A stretch of 64,000 nt of DNA from Diphasiastrum complanatum (lineage: Eukaryota > Streptophyta > Lycopodiopsida > Lycopodiales > Lycopodiaceae): positions 8,044,907 through 8,108,906 of the forward strand of contig CM055106.1 in assembly GCA_029204225.1 (NCBI GenBank), read 5' to 3'. Positions 42,474-55,356 of the stretch are shown here, in pieces; positions within the stretch are counted from its first letter, which is position 1; each line of letters starts with the position of its first letter. Both the position numbers and the translations under genes were made by a program. Under the pieces are notes generated by a model. That model saw only the letters and a program-made list of their open reading frames with translations. It ran no database searches and was not told where the DNA came from.

Positions 42474-43998
42474 AGAGAAGGAAGATGCTCATGCAAGTGA
42501 TGGAGAGGGATCTCTTATGGTCTCGAGTTTTTCTTCATCACCTTTCAAGAAGGATGGTTCATGGTACATCGACAGTGGAGCTTCCTCACATATGTGTAGC
42601 TCCAAGCATTCTTTTTCATCCATGACACCTTATGAAGGAGCCAAGAAGTCCATCTACACAGCAAATGATCATGAGTGTGCTATTGAAGGCATAGGGACCA
42701 TTCCCTTAAAGCTTACATCATCAAAAGTTCTTTCTCTGTCTAAAGTACTTTTTGTTCCTAAGTTAACAAAAAATCTTATTAGTGCTGGGCAATTGTTTGA
42801 TAGTGGACTAGATGTAAATTTCAATGTTGATACATGTACAATCAAGAAGCATGATGAGATCCTTGCATTTGGGTCTAGATATGGTGGAATCTACAAGCTT
42901 GATCCCAAAGAGTATGCCAACTCTTGTGATGGTGCTTTTGCTTCTTATATATCTTTGGAGGAACTATGGCATAGAAGGTTGGGGCATCCTAACTATAGTT
43001 CTATGGTGTCCATGGTCAAGAAAGCCAAAGCTATTGGCTTGCCTAATCTTATCTCCAAGAATTTCAAGCCATGTGAGGCTTGTGCCATATCTAAGTCTCA
43101 TAAGAAGCCTTTTTCAAAGTCATCTATTAAAACTACACATCCATTAGAGCTCATACACTCGGATGTGCACTTCTCATCTTCAAAGAGCAAGGGTGGTGGT
43201 ACTTGCTTTGTAACTTTCATTGATGATTTCACTAGATTTACTTGGTTATATGTTCTAGCTTCAAAGTCTATGGTGTTTGACTATTTCCTAAAGTTCAAAG
43301 CTCTAGCTGAAAAGCAATTTTCATACAAAATCAAGATTCTTAGAAGTGATGGAGGTGGTGAGTACACTTCCAATAAATTTCATGATTATTGTGAGCTTGA
43401 AGGCATTAAAAGGGAGTTTTCTTTTGCATATACACCATCTCAGAATGGGGTGGCTGAAAGAAAGAATAGAACATTGTGTGAATGTGCCAAAACCATTAGA
43501 ATTGAGGCATCCTTGCCAAAAGACTTTTGGGGTGAGGCCATCAATTGTTCAAACTATCTTTGCAATTGACTCCCTCATGTTGCACTTGGAGGAAAGTCAC
43601 CATATGAAGCACTTTATTTGAAGAAACCTAAGGTTGATCACCTTAGAGTATTTGGATGCATATGCTTTGTCCATATTCCCTTGGAAATGAGAAAGAAGGA
43701 TGATCCTTGTGCAAGCAAAGGAGTAATGGTTGGATATTCATCCAACAAGAAAGCTTATTGAATCTACATGCTCTCTACTTCTAAAGTAATTGAAAGTAGA
43801 GATGTAGTTTTTCATGAAGAAGAAAAAAACAATCCTGGAGGGGCCGAGATCAAGCAACCTCAAAATCTATCACCTTTTGTTATTGAAGACAATCAACATT
43901 TGGAGGAGTCGAGAATTGAAGATGGAAGTCCTCAGATTTTCACTCCTAGAAGATCCATGGAGGAGAGATCCGAGCCTAAGAGGCTCACTTATGATTAA
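42474..43998 (+). pseudogene. Copia-E protease and integrase
   Basis: Protease active site WYIDSGASSHMCSSK near 42560. Integrase HHCC (LWHRRLGHPNYSS, CEACAISKSHKK) and DDE core (IHSDVHFSSS, LRSDGGGEY, NGVAERKNRTL) follow. A TGA at 43567-43569 and a TGA near 43760 (before IYMLSTSK) break the frame. It continues to the integrase-RT linker (RSMEERSEPKRLTYD) at about 43998, where family similarity ends abruptly at the join with a different Copia family. Confidence 0.85.
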
Positions 43999-45086
43999 GG
44001 ATCAATACTTTTCTTATTGATCACGACTATACACCTAGCTCTTCAGATTCAAACGTTTACTTCAAAGTAGTGCAACAGTCTTTTATCATTATCACTTTGT
44101 ATGTGGATGATACATTGCTTTTCAGCAACAGTACCGATCTGATAAAAGAGGAGAAGACAATGCTATTTTCTGAATTCGACATGACCGATCTGGGCGAAGC
44201 TCATTTCTGCCTTGGTATACAAATCCACAGAGACAGAAAATAGAAGTTGGTCTACATTACACAATAGAAGTACATCTACAACATGTTAGTGATGAATTGC
44301 AAGTAAGCTCTCTCACCAATGGAACCAGGACTCAAATTGTCACAGGACCAGTGTCCCCAAACAATTCATAAGAAGTAGCAGATGCGTGAGTATCCTAACC
44401 ATTCTATTATAGGATCTCTTATGTACACCATGATCTATACCAGGACAGACATAGCTTTTGCAGTTTGCTCTCTCAGTCAGTTTATGACTAATCCTGGTAT
44501 AACACATTGGAAGGCTCTTATCAGAGTCATGAGATATCTTCGAGCTATTATGGACTTTTGTATTTGTTATGGAGCAGTCGGCAATGACAAGCTCAATTTA
44601 CTCAATGGTTACACAGATGCGAGTTGGGCAGGAGATGTAGACACTTGTAAATCCACTTCTGAATTTACATTCTTCCTCAGCAACGGTCCAATTTCCTGGA
44701 ATAGTTGCAAACAATCTTCAATAGCTCTATCTTCCACTGAATCAAAGTATATCGCAGCCTCTCAGGCTACAAAGGAAGCAATTTGGTTGAGAAAGTTACT
44801 CTCAGATATCAGTCTGAATCAATATGCTTTGATGATATCATTTTGTGATAATCAAAGTGCCATCGCTTTATCAGCCAACCCTAGATTTCATTCCAAGAGT
44901 AAGCACATTGAACTGAAGTATCATTTCATCAAAAGCAAAGTTCTCAATGAAGAGGTCAGATTGCAGTATTGTAGAACGCAAGATATGACAACAGATGTTT
45001 TTACTAAAGCATTAAGTTTGGAGTCACAAAAAAGATTATGTGTAGAACTAGGTATGAAGGTCAAGGCATTCAAGGATTCAGATTAA
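43999..45086 (+). pseudogene. Copia-F RT and RNase H (copy 1)
   Basis: From about 44000 the sequence is a different family: RT catalytic block TLYVDDTLLFSNS near 44097, then DMTDLGEAHFCLGIQIHRD. Several stops between 44230 and 44380 follow. An open frame from 44382 covers the connection and RNase H: HWKALIRVMRYLRAIMDF, YTDASWAGDVDTCKSTS, LSSTESKYIAAS, FCDNQSAIALSANP and DVFTKALSLESQKR. The RT fingers are missing. The join to the Copia-E 5-prime half makes this an in-genome chimera. Confidence 0.85.
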
Positions 45087-45093
45087 GAGAGAG
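45084..45093 (+). other. Copia-F polypurine tract
   Basis: TAAGAGAGAG lies directly before the LTR start. Confidence 0.75.
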
Positions 45094-46235
45094 TGTTGGA
45101 TTATTCTCCTTCTTACCAATTGTCTAATCGGTTTTAATCTTCATCCATCGTTTGTCCAATTCTGCAGATTTTCCCGTGTGTTTACACAGTCTGCAGAATT
45201 ACACGGAGTTTACGACAGTGTCGCATTTTTTGCTTGTCAAAAATTTTGTTGAAAATTGTAGTGTCGCCTTTTTCGCCTAACAGAAATCTCGTATAAAATC
45301 ATAGTGTCGCATTTTTTGCTTTTTCCAAAGAGCCTCAAATGTTAAGAAAATGACTCTGACAAAGTGTGGGACAATCCTAAATGAGATTTAAGGGCACCTT
45401 CTCCTTTTTCATCTTTTTCACAAAAATCCCAACAGTGTCGCCTGTGGCATTAGTTCATTTCTGCAGAAGTGATAGTTTGGTTCATTTATGCAGATAGAAT
45501 GTTTATGGCCAATTTCACCGCTTATCAGCAATCAATGACAAGGAACTGGATGGATGCTAGCGAAGATCAGCCAACTTACAATCGCAATTGACGACCTATT
45601 TTCTTAGTATAAATAGCTGTTCATATTCATACAATTTTAATTAATTGAAAATCAAAATTATCAGAAGCATTTGAATAGCCTAGCTCTCACTCTCTCAAGC
45701 CTATGAGCTTAAACACTCCTGAACATTCTAGCTCACTTCTTAGAGTTATTATTGCGCTACTACTTATTAGCATTGTGCATTAATTCAGACTTTCATTTTA
45801 GCCGCTCAGAGATAGCATAGAGTACGCAGCTTTGATCTACAACTTATTGTACTCATTCACTTTTGTTTCATTTTGAATCAATACTATCCTTTATTGCATT
45901 CAGCTTCGTCTCAGAATGTATGCATTTTCTGGAGTTCTTTGCGACTAATTATTTGTCTGGTAATTTTTTATGCTTAATTGTTTGGCTATGTAATCACTGT
46001 AGTACTGGCGATTTCAAAGTTAGTTACTATAAGTTCAAACGTGATTTCTATCACTATTGTCTTGTTTGAAATTGATAGGCGTAATCATGCATTGAGAAAG
46101 AAAAAGATAGTTTATTCCGCCATGCACGAAAAGTTTTCTTTCTAGACACACGAATTATTTCCATTCATTTCTTTTCGAGCTAGACCTATCTTCACAACAC
46201 CTCTTTCCGACACTGTACACCCTACAGTACCAACA
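45094..46235 (+). repeat. Copia-F LTR
   Basis: 1142 bp with perfect 6-bp inverted ends TGTTGG/CCAACA. A TATA candidate (AGTATAAATAGC) lies near 45606. GTGTCGC(A/C)TTTTT blocks are repeated (near 45222, 45262 and 45305), giving internal short repeats. It is followed directly by coding sequence of a second Copia-F copy, with no primer site. Confidence 0.8.
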
Positions 46236-49023
46236 AATACGTTCACCTTGGCGATAATAGCACACAAGCTATTAAAGGTGAAGGTACTGCGAGAGAGCTT
46301 TGCAAATGATCAGTCTAAGCTACTTTCTAAAGTCCTATATATACCCAATTTATCTACAAATCTACTCTCTGTAAGTAGAATCACAGATCTAGGACAGAAA
46401 GTAGAATTCGAATGTGATCAATGCAAAGTAGTTGATAGGACAGACAAGATCCTAGCACTCGGAAAGAGGCATGGATACTTGTATAGATTAAGTCATTGCT
46501 TTTCTGCCTCTAGTCAGGCACTCAGTACTTCTATTCAAGCAAATAAAAGTATACTTTCTCATTATAGACTTAATCACTTGAATCATGCTGCTGTACAACA
46601 AATGTCTAAACATTCTATTGTTCTTGATCTGGACTATCCTAGTGATAAAGTCGAGTTACCTGTCTGTCAAGACTGTCTAGTTGGTAAGCACACTAGGAAA
46701 CCATTTAGATCAAGCCATCAACATATTGCTAGAGGATTGTGCATTCAGACATTTGTGGCTTGATGAAAAATCCTTTTCTGAAGGATGCAAAGTACTTTAT
46801 AATTTTTATTGATGAATTTTTCAGAAGGACTATGGTGTACTTTATCAAGAAGAAATCAAAAGCTTTTAATAGCTTCAGAGTCTTCAAGGAACATGTAGAA
46901 AAAGAGATTGGAAGGACGATCAAGGCCCTGAGGTCTGACAATGGTGGAGAATACATCTCTACTGAGTTTAAGGAGTACTGCCAGAGCCAAGGCATTGAGC
47001 AGCAATTCATCACTCCTTACAGTACTCAATCAAATGGCTTAGTTGAGAGAAAGAACCGTACTCTAGTTGAATCAACTAAATGTTTGTTGGCGCATGCATC
47101 GCTGCCCAGGAGTTTTTGGGCCGAAGCTGTATCCACTGCAGCTTACATCCAGAATAGATGTTAGACCAAGGAACTCTCAGCCAAAACACCCCATGAGGTG
47201 TGGACAGGCTCTAAGCCTTCTTTGAAGAACCTAAGAGTGTTCAGATGTGTTGCCTACGTGCAAATCCTGAAAGACACGAGGAAGAAATTCGACTTCCAAG
47301 GTCTCAAGACCATTATGATTGGATATACTTCATCTGATAACGCATACAAGTTGTATGGTCCCGATATCCAACAAATCTTGTATAGCCAGGATACAGTATT
47401 TATCGAGGATCAGTTCGTCGATATCAAAGGCAAAGATATTGTTCTAGGAGAACCTTCATCACTTGCTATTGACACGACTATCCGAGCTTTAGGCTCAAGT
47501 GTGTCTATTTTCGATCCACGATTTGACAGCAAATCAAATGAAGATGTTGCTACTATCCAGCAACAAGTCCCGGGAGTCGTTCATCAGTCGATTTCTCCCA
47601 GAAGATCAAGCCAAGTGTGCACACAACCCATAAGGTATACTCCTGAGTTTGCATGTCTTTTGATACAAGAACCGACAACAGTCGAAGAGGCACTCAACCA
47701 ACCAGACTCTGATCTTTGGAGAGAAGCCATGGACAAAGAGTATTTCTCTCTAATCTAGAACCAGATGTGGTCATCAGTCGAAGCTCTTATTGGCTGTAAT
47801 ATCATTGATTGCAAATGGATCTTTAAGATCAAGTACAATTCCAATGGAAGATTGATCAAAGGAAGACAAGACTGGTAGCATGAGGATTCACTCAGATCCC
47901 CAACATTGACTACAGCGAGACTTTCAGTCCTGTAGTCAAGCATTCATCAATTTGAGCCCTCCTATCATATGCTGCAGTTGCTGATCTCGAAGTGCATCAA
48001 ATCGATGTGAAAACAACCTATTTGAATGGAGTTATACAAGAAGACATCTACATGATCCAGCCTGAAGGATTTGTTTTGGAAGGAATGAAGAACCATGTCT
48101 GTAAACTCCATAAGGCACTTTATGGCTTGAAACAGTCTGCCAGAGCTTGAATTTAGAGGATCAACACATTCCTCATCGAACAAGGTTTCCAACCAAGCAT
48201 TTCTGATTACAACAACTATTCCAAGTCAGTGCAGCAATCCTTCATTATTATCACCTTATATGTGGATGATACATTGCTTTTTAGCAACAATACCAATTTG
48301 GTCAAGGATTCTAAACAGATGTTGTTTTTTGAGTTCAACATGATTGATCTAGGCGAAGCTCACTTTTGTCTAGGCATTCAAATCCACAGAGACAAAACGA
48401 GACGACTAATCTATATCACTCAACAAAGGTATCTTCACAATGTTCTTAATAGATACAATCTAATGAATTGTAAGTTAGCTCACTCACCAATGGATCCAGG
48501 CCTGCATTTCTCAAAGGACCAATGTCCCCAGACCAAGCAGGAAGAGAAGCATATGAAAAAGTATCTTTATGGATCGATACTTGGATCTCTCATGTACGCA
48601 ATGGTCTGTACAAGACCTGACATCTCTTTTGCAGTAAGCTCACTCAGCTAATATATAAATAATCCTGGCATTACCCATTGGAAGGCTCTCATAAGAGTCA
48701 TGAGGTATATTTGAGCTACCATGGACCAGTGCATCTGCTATGGAGAAGTCAGCAACGACAATCTTCATCAGCTTAGTGGAAACTCTGATGCAAGCTGGAG
48801 AGGAGATGTAGACAATTGTAAATCCACATCTGGATTTACATTCTTCTTCAATGGTGGTCCTATCTCATGGAACAGTCGTAAGCAAACCTCTTTCGCTCTT
48901 TCTTCTACAAAAGCAGAATACATTGCTGCTTCTCAATCTATTAAAGAAGCGTTTTGGTTGAGAAATTTACTGTCAAACATTAGTTTGTATCAGTACAGCC
49001 CTACAACCATATTATATGATAAT
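46236..49023 (+). pseudogene. Copia-F copy 2, left part: protease tail, integrase, RT, RNase H
   Basis: It begins within the protease-integrase region (FTLGDNSTQAIKGEGT-like). Integrase follows (HYRLNHLNHAAVQQ, CQDCLVGKHTRKPF, MHSDICG, LRSDNGGEYIS, NGLVERKNRTL), then the linker and an RT region broken by many stops (47756-48220). Next come TLYVDDTLLFSNN near 48255, HWKALIRVMRY, SGNSDASWRGDVDNCKSTSG and LSSTKAEYIAAS. The frame is cut at YQYSPTTILYDN by the Copia-E2 insertion and resumes at 55357. Gag and a primer site are missing on the left. Confidence 0.85.
49019..49023. other. Target-site duplication (left) of Copia-E2
   Basis: ATAAT precedes the left LTR. The same bases follow the right LTR at 55357-55361. 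Confidence 0.85.
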
Positions 49024-49818
49024 TGAAAAATTTTCTAGAATTCACACTTGTGAGGAATGTCCACAAGTATGATTAATCTTGATTAAGCTTTGTGATTAGC
49101 ACAGTAACCTGATTCTAGATTGTTTAGCAAGATCTAGTTCAGAAGAAATGGCTTAACCACAATTTAGCATGCTAAGCATCAGAATATGATAGCAATGAAT
49201 CAAAGAATGAACAAAAGTACAAGATTTTAGTGTATTAGCATTAGCTTCAACACGAGTTAGAGAGAGAAAGCTAGAGAGATAACAAGCAAAATAGTTTAGA
49301 TCCAAAATGGCATGAGGTAGCTACAAAACTTTGGTTCTTCATCATTGATTGTGAGGAGAGCTACACATATTTATGGAGTTTGAGGTATCTTGAGGTAGAC
49401 CCACATCTATCCATTCCAAAATGACAACTAAAGTGACATCTAGAGTCTATGTGACATTTGTCACTTGCCATGCATGAAATTCTACCAACTTTTTACAAGT
49501 GTACTTGTTCTAACTAACAAAGTACAAATCATCATGCATGTGTCCATTATACTTTGTACATGCCTTGCATGTCACTATGGATCACTTACAATTAATGCAT
49601 GTGAATTGCCACGAGTTTCTACAAGCATAAATTTGCCAATTCTTTGTCTACAAACTATATGCAAGTTGTATTCTTCAATCTAGACATTACATAACCATGT
49701 AGCTCGAGTTCTATGTAGGCCAAACTTGGCATTTTGCATATATGAGCTACATACTTGCATGGTACAACATTTGTAGCAAGCCAAGAAATCAATATGATTT
49801 GTTTTTCCAATTTTAACA
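49024..49818 (-). repeat. Copia-E2 3-prime LTR
   Basis: 795 bp; in element sense TGTTAAAATTGG to AAATTTTTCA. It differs from the right LTR by small changes, for example in the CACACTTGTG versus CACACGTGTG block. Confidence 0.9.
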
Positions 49819-49828
49819 CTCCTCCTAA
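49819..49828 (-). other. Copia-E2 polypurine tract
   Basis: In element sense TTAGGAGGAG directly precedes the 3-prime LTR. Confidence 0.75.
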
Positions 49829-49835
49829 AAATCAT

Positions 49836-52730
49836 CTATATTGATTTGAACATGGATCTTGGTATAACTCCAAGATTGGCTCTATGCTTGATGAAGGAAC
49901 TTTTGCTCAAAGGTTTGGTGAGCATATTAGCAATGCAAGATGATGTGTCGATATGCTCCAAATTGATTTCCCCTCCAACGAGCTTCTCTCTCACGAAGTG
50001 ATGTGTAACGTCGATATGCTTGCTCCTTGCATGGAATATCGGGTTGTTGGCAAGGGCTTGGGCTGAAATGTTGTCACACATGATCATAGGTTGATCTTCT
50101 TCCAAGATTATCTTTAGTTCCATAGTAACCTCTTGATCCAAAGCACTTCCTTTGTTGTTGTAGTGAGTGCCTTGTACTCAGCTTCACATGATGAGAGTGA
50201 TACAGTATATTGCTTTTTGGAAAGTCAAGATATCAAGTTTCCGCCAAGATATATGACATAAGCACTTATAGATTTTTGATCTACTCTATCACTTGCAAAA
50301 CCCGAGTCAGAATAACCAATAATAGAAAGATCTTCACTTTTATACAATAAACCAAAATCAAAAGTTGAAGATATATATCTAAGCACTCTCTTGGCCATTT
50401 TCCAATGATAGATAGTAGGATTTTGTATAGCCTAGCTCAACTTATGAACACTAAAGCTTATGTCAGGTTTAGTTATTGTGAGCCAAATTAAGGAGCCTAT
50501 AAGACTTCTAAAAAGTGTGATGTCCATGAAGGATCTTTCATCACCTTTGTTAGAATCCTTTACATTTTGCTCCATAGGTGTTTCTATACTCTTACAATTC
50601 AGCATATTGAACTTCTTTAACATTGAAAGAGCATACTTGGATTGACATACAAAAGCTTTATCTTTAAGAAAGTCAATCTCTAATCCTAGAATATAGTGAA
50701 TTTTTCCAAGATCTTGCATCTTGAACTCTTTTCCAAGTGCAATCTTGGTTTTCTCAACTAAATTGATACTACTTCCTGTCAGAATGATATCATCAAGAAG
50801 AATGACAATATCTTTATCAAAAAACTTGACATATAAGAAAGGATCATAGTTACTAAGATTAAATCCTAGTGACTCAAGAAAGGTGTTAAGTCGAGAATAC
50901 CATGACCTTGGAGCTTGCTTCAATCCATATAAACTTTTGAAGAGCAAGCAAACTTTTTCTTTATTACAGATTTACCCAATAGGCTGATCCATATAAATCT
51001 CCTCTTCTAGATACCCATTTAGAAATGCATTAGAGACATCTAGTTGAAGAACTTGCCAATTGAAAAACCAAGCAAGAGAAATTATGATTCTAATTGATAC
51101 CATCTTTGCAACTTGGGCAAAGGTCTCCTCATAATCAAGTCCATAAACTTGAGCAAAACCTTTAGCACAAAGCCTAGCCTTGTACTTGAGGATTGTGCCA
51201 TCTTGAATATACTTGACTTGAAAAACCCACTTGCAACCAATGATGTGCTTGTTGGATGGAAGATCCACAAGCTCCCATGTCTTATTGGCCATCAAAGCTA
51301 CATATTCCTCCTTCATGGCAAGGTACCATTCCTTCGAGTTGAGTGCATCATATTACATCCTTCGGCTCCTCATGAGAAATAAAATAAGCATAATTAGTGG
51401 AGTTGATTTCCACTTCCTTGCCTCTATCTTCATAGGTAAGCCTTCTAGGCTCAGATCTTTCTCTTTGAGATCTCCTTGGTGAAAAGATTCGAGGTGACTC
51501 CTCCTCAATTCTTGGTCCCATCTCTCCATGATAATCTTCAAGGGTGATGATTGGAGTATCTTTGTGAGAATCTTTGAACTCAGCTTCCTCAAGAATGTAT
51601 TTTTGATCTTCATGGAATATAACATCCCTACTCTCAATTGTAGTTGAGGTAGAGGGAACATAGATTCTGTAAGCTTTCTTGTTGGATGCATATCCAACCA
51701 TGATCCCTCTAATAGAATTAGGATCATCTCTTTTCCTTGTTTCCAAGGGCACATTAACAAAGCAAGCACAACCAAGAACTCTAAGGTGATCTACCTTAGG
51801 TTTCTTCTTAAACAAGACTTCAAAAGGTGATTTTCCAGCAAGTGCATTGTGAGGTAATCTGTTGCACAAATAGTTTGCACAGTTTATGGCTTTACCCCAA
51901 TAATCAATAGGCAAAGAAGCTGCTACTCAAATTGCTTTAGCACATTCACATAAAGATCTGTTTTTCCTCTCATCTACACCATTTTGAGATGGAGAATAAG
52001 CACAAGTAAACTCTCTCTTTATTCCTTCACCTTCACAGTATTCATGAAACTTGTTGGAGATGTATTCACCTCCTCCATCACATCTTAAAGCTTTAACTTT
52101 AAAAGAAAACTGTTTCTCAACATAAGCTTTGAAGATTAGGAAGTGATAAAAAACCATAGCCTTTGAAGAAAGTAGATACATCCAGGTATATCTAGTAAAA
52201 TCATCAATAAAGGTGACAAAACATGTTGCACCACCAATACTTTTAGAAGAGGAGAAATGTACATCTGAGTGTATAAGTTCCAAAGGATGAGTAGTCTTTA
52301 TAAAAGACTTTTGATATGGCTTTCTGTGTGACTTTGCAATGGCACAAGCCTCACAAGGCTTGAAATCTTTAGAAAGAGATTTTGGAAGACCAATAGCCTT
52401 CACCTTCTTAACCTTAGAAGACATAGATTTAAAGTTAGGATGACCCAACCTTCTATGCCACAACTCCTCCTTAGATAACAAAGCAACTTCACAAAGATTT
52501 GCATTCTCATAAGAATTCAACTTAAAAATTCCACCACATCTAGTTCCATCCGCAAGGATCTCATCTTTTCTCTTGATAAAACAAGTATTGGAGTTGAACT
52601 TTACATCACAACCATTATCAAGCAACTTTACCACACTAATTGATTTCTTTGTGAGTTTTGGAATGAAAAGAACATTAGAAAGTGCAAGAACTTTTGAAGA
52701 AGCAAGTTTTAATGGAATGTTGCCAATTAC
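49836..52730 (-). pseudogene. Copia-E2 integrase, RT and RNase H
   Basis: In element sense: integrase HHCC (LWHRRLGHPNFKSM, CEACAIAKSHRK) and DDE core (IHSDVHFSSSKS, LRCDGGGEY, NGVDERKNRSL). A stop at 51927 is followed by the capsid-to-RT linker (RSQRERSEPRRLTYEDRG). RT follows: IIGCKWVFQVKY, YKARLCAKGFAQVYGLDYEETF, LDVSNAFLNGYLEEEIYMDQP, YGLKQAPRSWYSRL. The catalytic block reads ILLDDIILTGSS, so the Tyr-Val of YVDD is lost with a small deletion. The connection and a decayed RNase H follow, ending CDNISAQALANNPIFHARSKHI and NMLTKPLSK. At least five stops or shifts break the frame. RT is certainly inactive. Confidence 0.88.
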
Positions 52731-52732
52731 TT

Positions 52733-53803
52733 CTATTGGGCACTCATGATCATTAGCTGTGAAATAGATCTCTTGAGACCTTTGAAAGATAAGATTGAGT
52801 CAAATGACTCCTTTGAACAATACATATGTGAAGAGGTTCCACTGTCTATGTACCAAGCTCCATCTTTCTTGAAAGGTGATGAAGAAAAACTGGACACCGT
52901 AAGTGATCCTTCTCCATCACTTGCAACAGAATCTTCTTCAATCACTTTGGAGAGATTAGCTTGCTTGAGTTGGTTTTTCTTCTTGAAGCAATTAGAGGCA
53001 TAGTGCCCCTTCTTGCCACAGAAGAAACACTTCACTTTCTTCTTCTTGGTCTTTGAGTTAGAAGAATGAGATGTATCATCCTCTTCACCATCTTTGTCTC
53101 AATCTTTGGCTTTGTCTTTGTTGGATGCTTGAGAGAACTGATTCTTACTCCTTCCTTTCTGCTTGCCTTTGACAAAGAAGGCTTTGTCACTTCCACCATG
53201 CTCGAGTTTGTTCATCTTGGAGAGTTTATAGCTTTGTCTAGATTCTTCAAAAATAAGAATTCCTTGGAGAGTTTCTAGATTAGGCAACTCCTCTTTAAAA
53301 GCAAAAGACTAAACAAGATTATCATAGTCATCTCTCAAGCCATTCAATATGACTTGAACTAGATCATCTTGGTTAATAGTAACACCAACACAATAAAGCT
53401 CTTTATGTAAATCTTTAACTCTCAGAACATAGTTAGATGCACTCTCTTCACTTCTTTGGAAACTTTGGAAAATCTGATTCCTAAGAGTGAGTATCCTAGA
53501 AGTATTCATTGCTTCATAGATGGTCTTTAGTGCATCCCAAGCTTCTTTGGCTGTAGTGCAAGATCATATCTCTCTCAAAATTTCATTAGATACATTCATC
53601 TTAATGAAATGTAGAGCCATTCTAGCTCTTTTCTTGTACTTAAGAATTTCAGCCTGTGCTTGAGGCTCATCCTCAACAACAAGCACAATATCCATAACAT
53701 CTTGGAGTATCAAAATAGACTCCATTCTGAACTTCCAAATTGAGTAGTTAGAAGTGTTTAGTCTTTCACTAGCTTCTAGGTGATATCCTCCCTGAGATGC
53801 CAT
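52733..53803 (-). pseudogene. Copia-E2 gag and protease
   Basis: ATG at 53803 opens the Copia gag (TSNYSIWKFRMESILILQD, ALHFIKMNVSNEILREI). Stops follow at about 53564, 53309 and 53099. Between them are NTSRILTLRNQIFQSFQRSEE and LVQVILNGLRDDYDNLV. The zinc knuckle CFFCGKKGHYASNC (near 53020) and the protease site WYIDSGTSSHMYCSK (near 52840) remain. A frameshift at about 52735 leads to the next domain. The protein is most like Copia-E and Copia-H gag. Confidence 0.85.
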
Positions 53804-54555
53804 TTTAATGAAGACTTCTTAGTTATTGGACTGAGATATGTTTGAGCTTGCTCCAATTAGACTTAAAGTTGCTGCTCTCTTTCACTATAGGTATTTTCAA
53901 GGATGTACTACCTTCCTATGCGAAACACTTGCAATTGTATTAGAGATAAATCTCAAATATTCCAAAACGAGTTATCTAGATCAGACACACAAAGTGGATT
54001 GAGACACTTTAGCTAGTTTGAATACTACTTTTGGCACATGTGAAATGCTTCAAAAGAAAACACAATTGACTCTCAGAAGGCTCAAAAGGTGTTCATTACT
54101 TCAAACTCAGTCTTGATCTTTAGTTTCTTGTGTAGGATGCTCAAAACAATGGATTCAGAACAAAGCAAGATTGAATCAAATCAAAATGCTGTCACTCAGA
54201 TTTTGGACCTATCCCTATTCTCTTTAAGAGCTTATAACTCTTGCTAGACACGTCAGATTGATTTGGTTTTAGTTTATGGAAAGTACAGATCATAAGATTT
54301 CCATTAAGCTATAACACTACTATCTTTGGATCTATTAGCAAGGAGAACAAAAGGACTAAAAATCTCTAATTTTCACACGTGCGAAATTTTAGAATTTTGT
54401 ACTACCACTTTTCAGGTCTGAAAATTTAGTTCCAATCCGATTTTATCCAAATACACTTCAGAGAAAGGTGAGAAAAAGTGCAAAATTACTTTTTTGTTTG
54501 ATTTAGCTCTCAGTTTCTTGTACAATCAGAGATGTTAGCATGCAAAGCTTAATTT

Positions 54556-54568
54556 GGCTCTGATACCA
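54556..54568 (-). other. Copia-E2 primer binding site (tRNA-Met)
   Basis: In element sense TGGTATCAGAGCC directly follows the LTR end (TTTTGTCA). The 750 bases between here and gag are leader, with a near palindrome TTTCACACGTGCGAAA near 54374. Confidence 0.9.
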
Positions 54569-55356
54569 TGACAAAATTTCCAGAATTCACACGTGTGGGG
54601 AATGTCCACAAGTATGATTATTCTTGATTAAGCTTTGTGATTAGCACAATAACCTGATTCTAGATTGTTTAACAAGATCTAGTTCAGAAGAAATGGCTTA
54701 ACCACAATCTAGCATGCTAAGCATCAAAATATGATAGCAATGAATCAAAGAATGAACAAAAGTACAAGATTTCAGTGTATTAGCATTAGCTTCAACACGA
54801 GTTAGAGAGAGAAAACTAGAGAGATAACAAGCAAAATAGTTTAGATCCAAAATGGCATGAGGTAGCTACAAAACTTTGGTTCTTCATCATTGATTGAGCT
54901 ACACATATTTATGTAGTTTGAGATAGCTCAAGGTAGAACCACATCTATCCATTCCAAAATGACAACTAAATTGACATCTAGAGTCTATGTGACATTTGTC
55001 ACTTGCCATGCATGAAATTCTACCAACTTTTTACAAGTGTACTAGTTCTAACTAACAAAGTACAAATCATCATGCATGTGTCCATTATACTTTGTGCATG
55101 CCTTGCATGTCACTATGGATCACTTACAATTAATGCATGTGAATTGCCACGAGTTTCTACAAGCATGAATTTGCCAATTCTATGTCTACAAACTATATGC
55201 AAGTTGTATTCTTCAATCTAGAAATTACATAACCATGTAGCTCGAGTTCTATGTAGGCCAAACTTGGCATTTTGCATTTATGAGCTACATACTTGCATGG
55301 TACAACATTTGTAGCAAGCCAAGAAATCAATATGATTTGTTTTTCCAATTTTAACA
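54569..55356 (-). repeat. Copia-E2 5-prime LTR
   Basis: 788 bp, homologous to 49024-49818 along its whole length. It carries CACACGTGTG near its element-sense 3-prime end. Confidence 0.9.

Larger units (their letters stand above)
49024..55356 (-). mobile_element. Copia-E2: nearly complete Copia nested in Copia-F
   Basis: A 6333-bp minus-strand element with two LTRs of about 790 bp, a tRNA-Met primer site next to the right LTR and a polypurine tract next to the left one. Its target duplication is ATAAT, and it carries gag, protease, integrase, RT and RNase H in order. Stops and frameshifts are scattered along gag and pol. The LTRs differ at several positions, so it is older than Copia-A but younger than Copia-F. 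It interrupts RNase H of Copia-F exactly between the codons of the CDNQS-type block. Confidence 0.92.
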
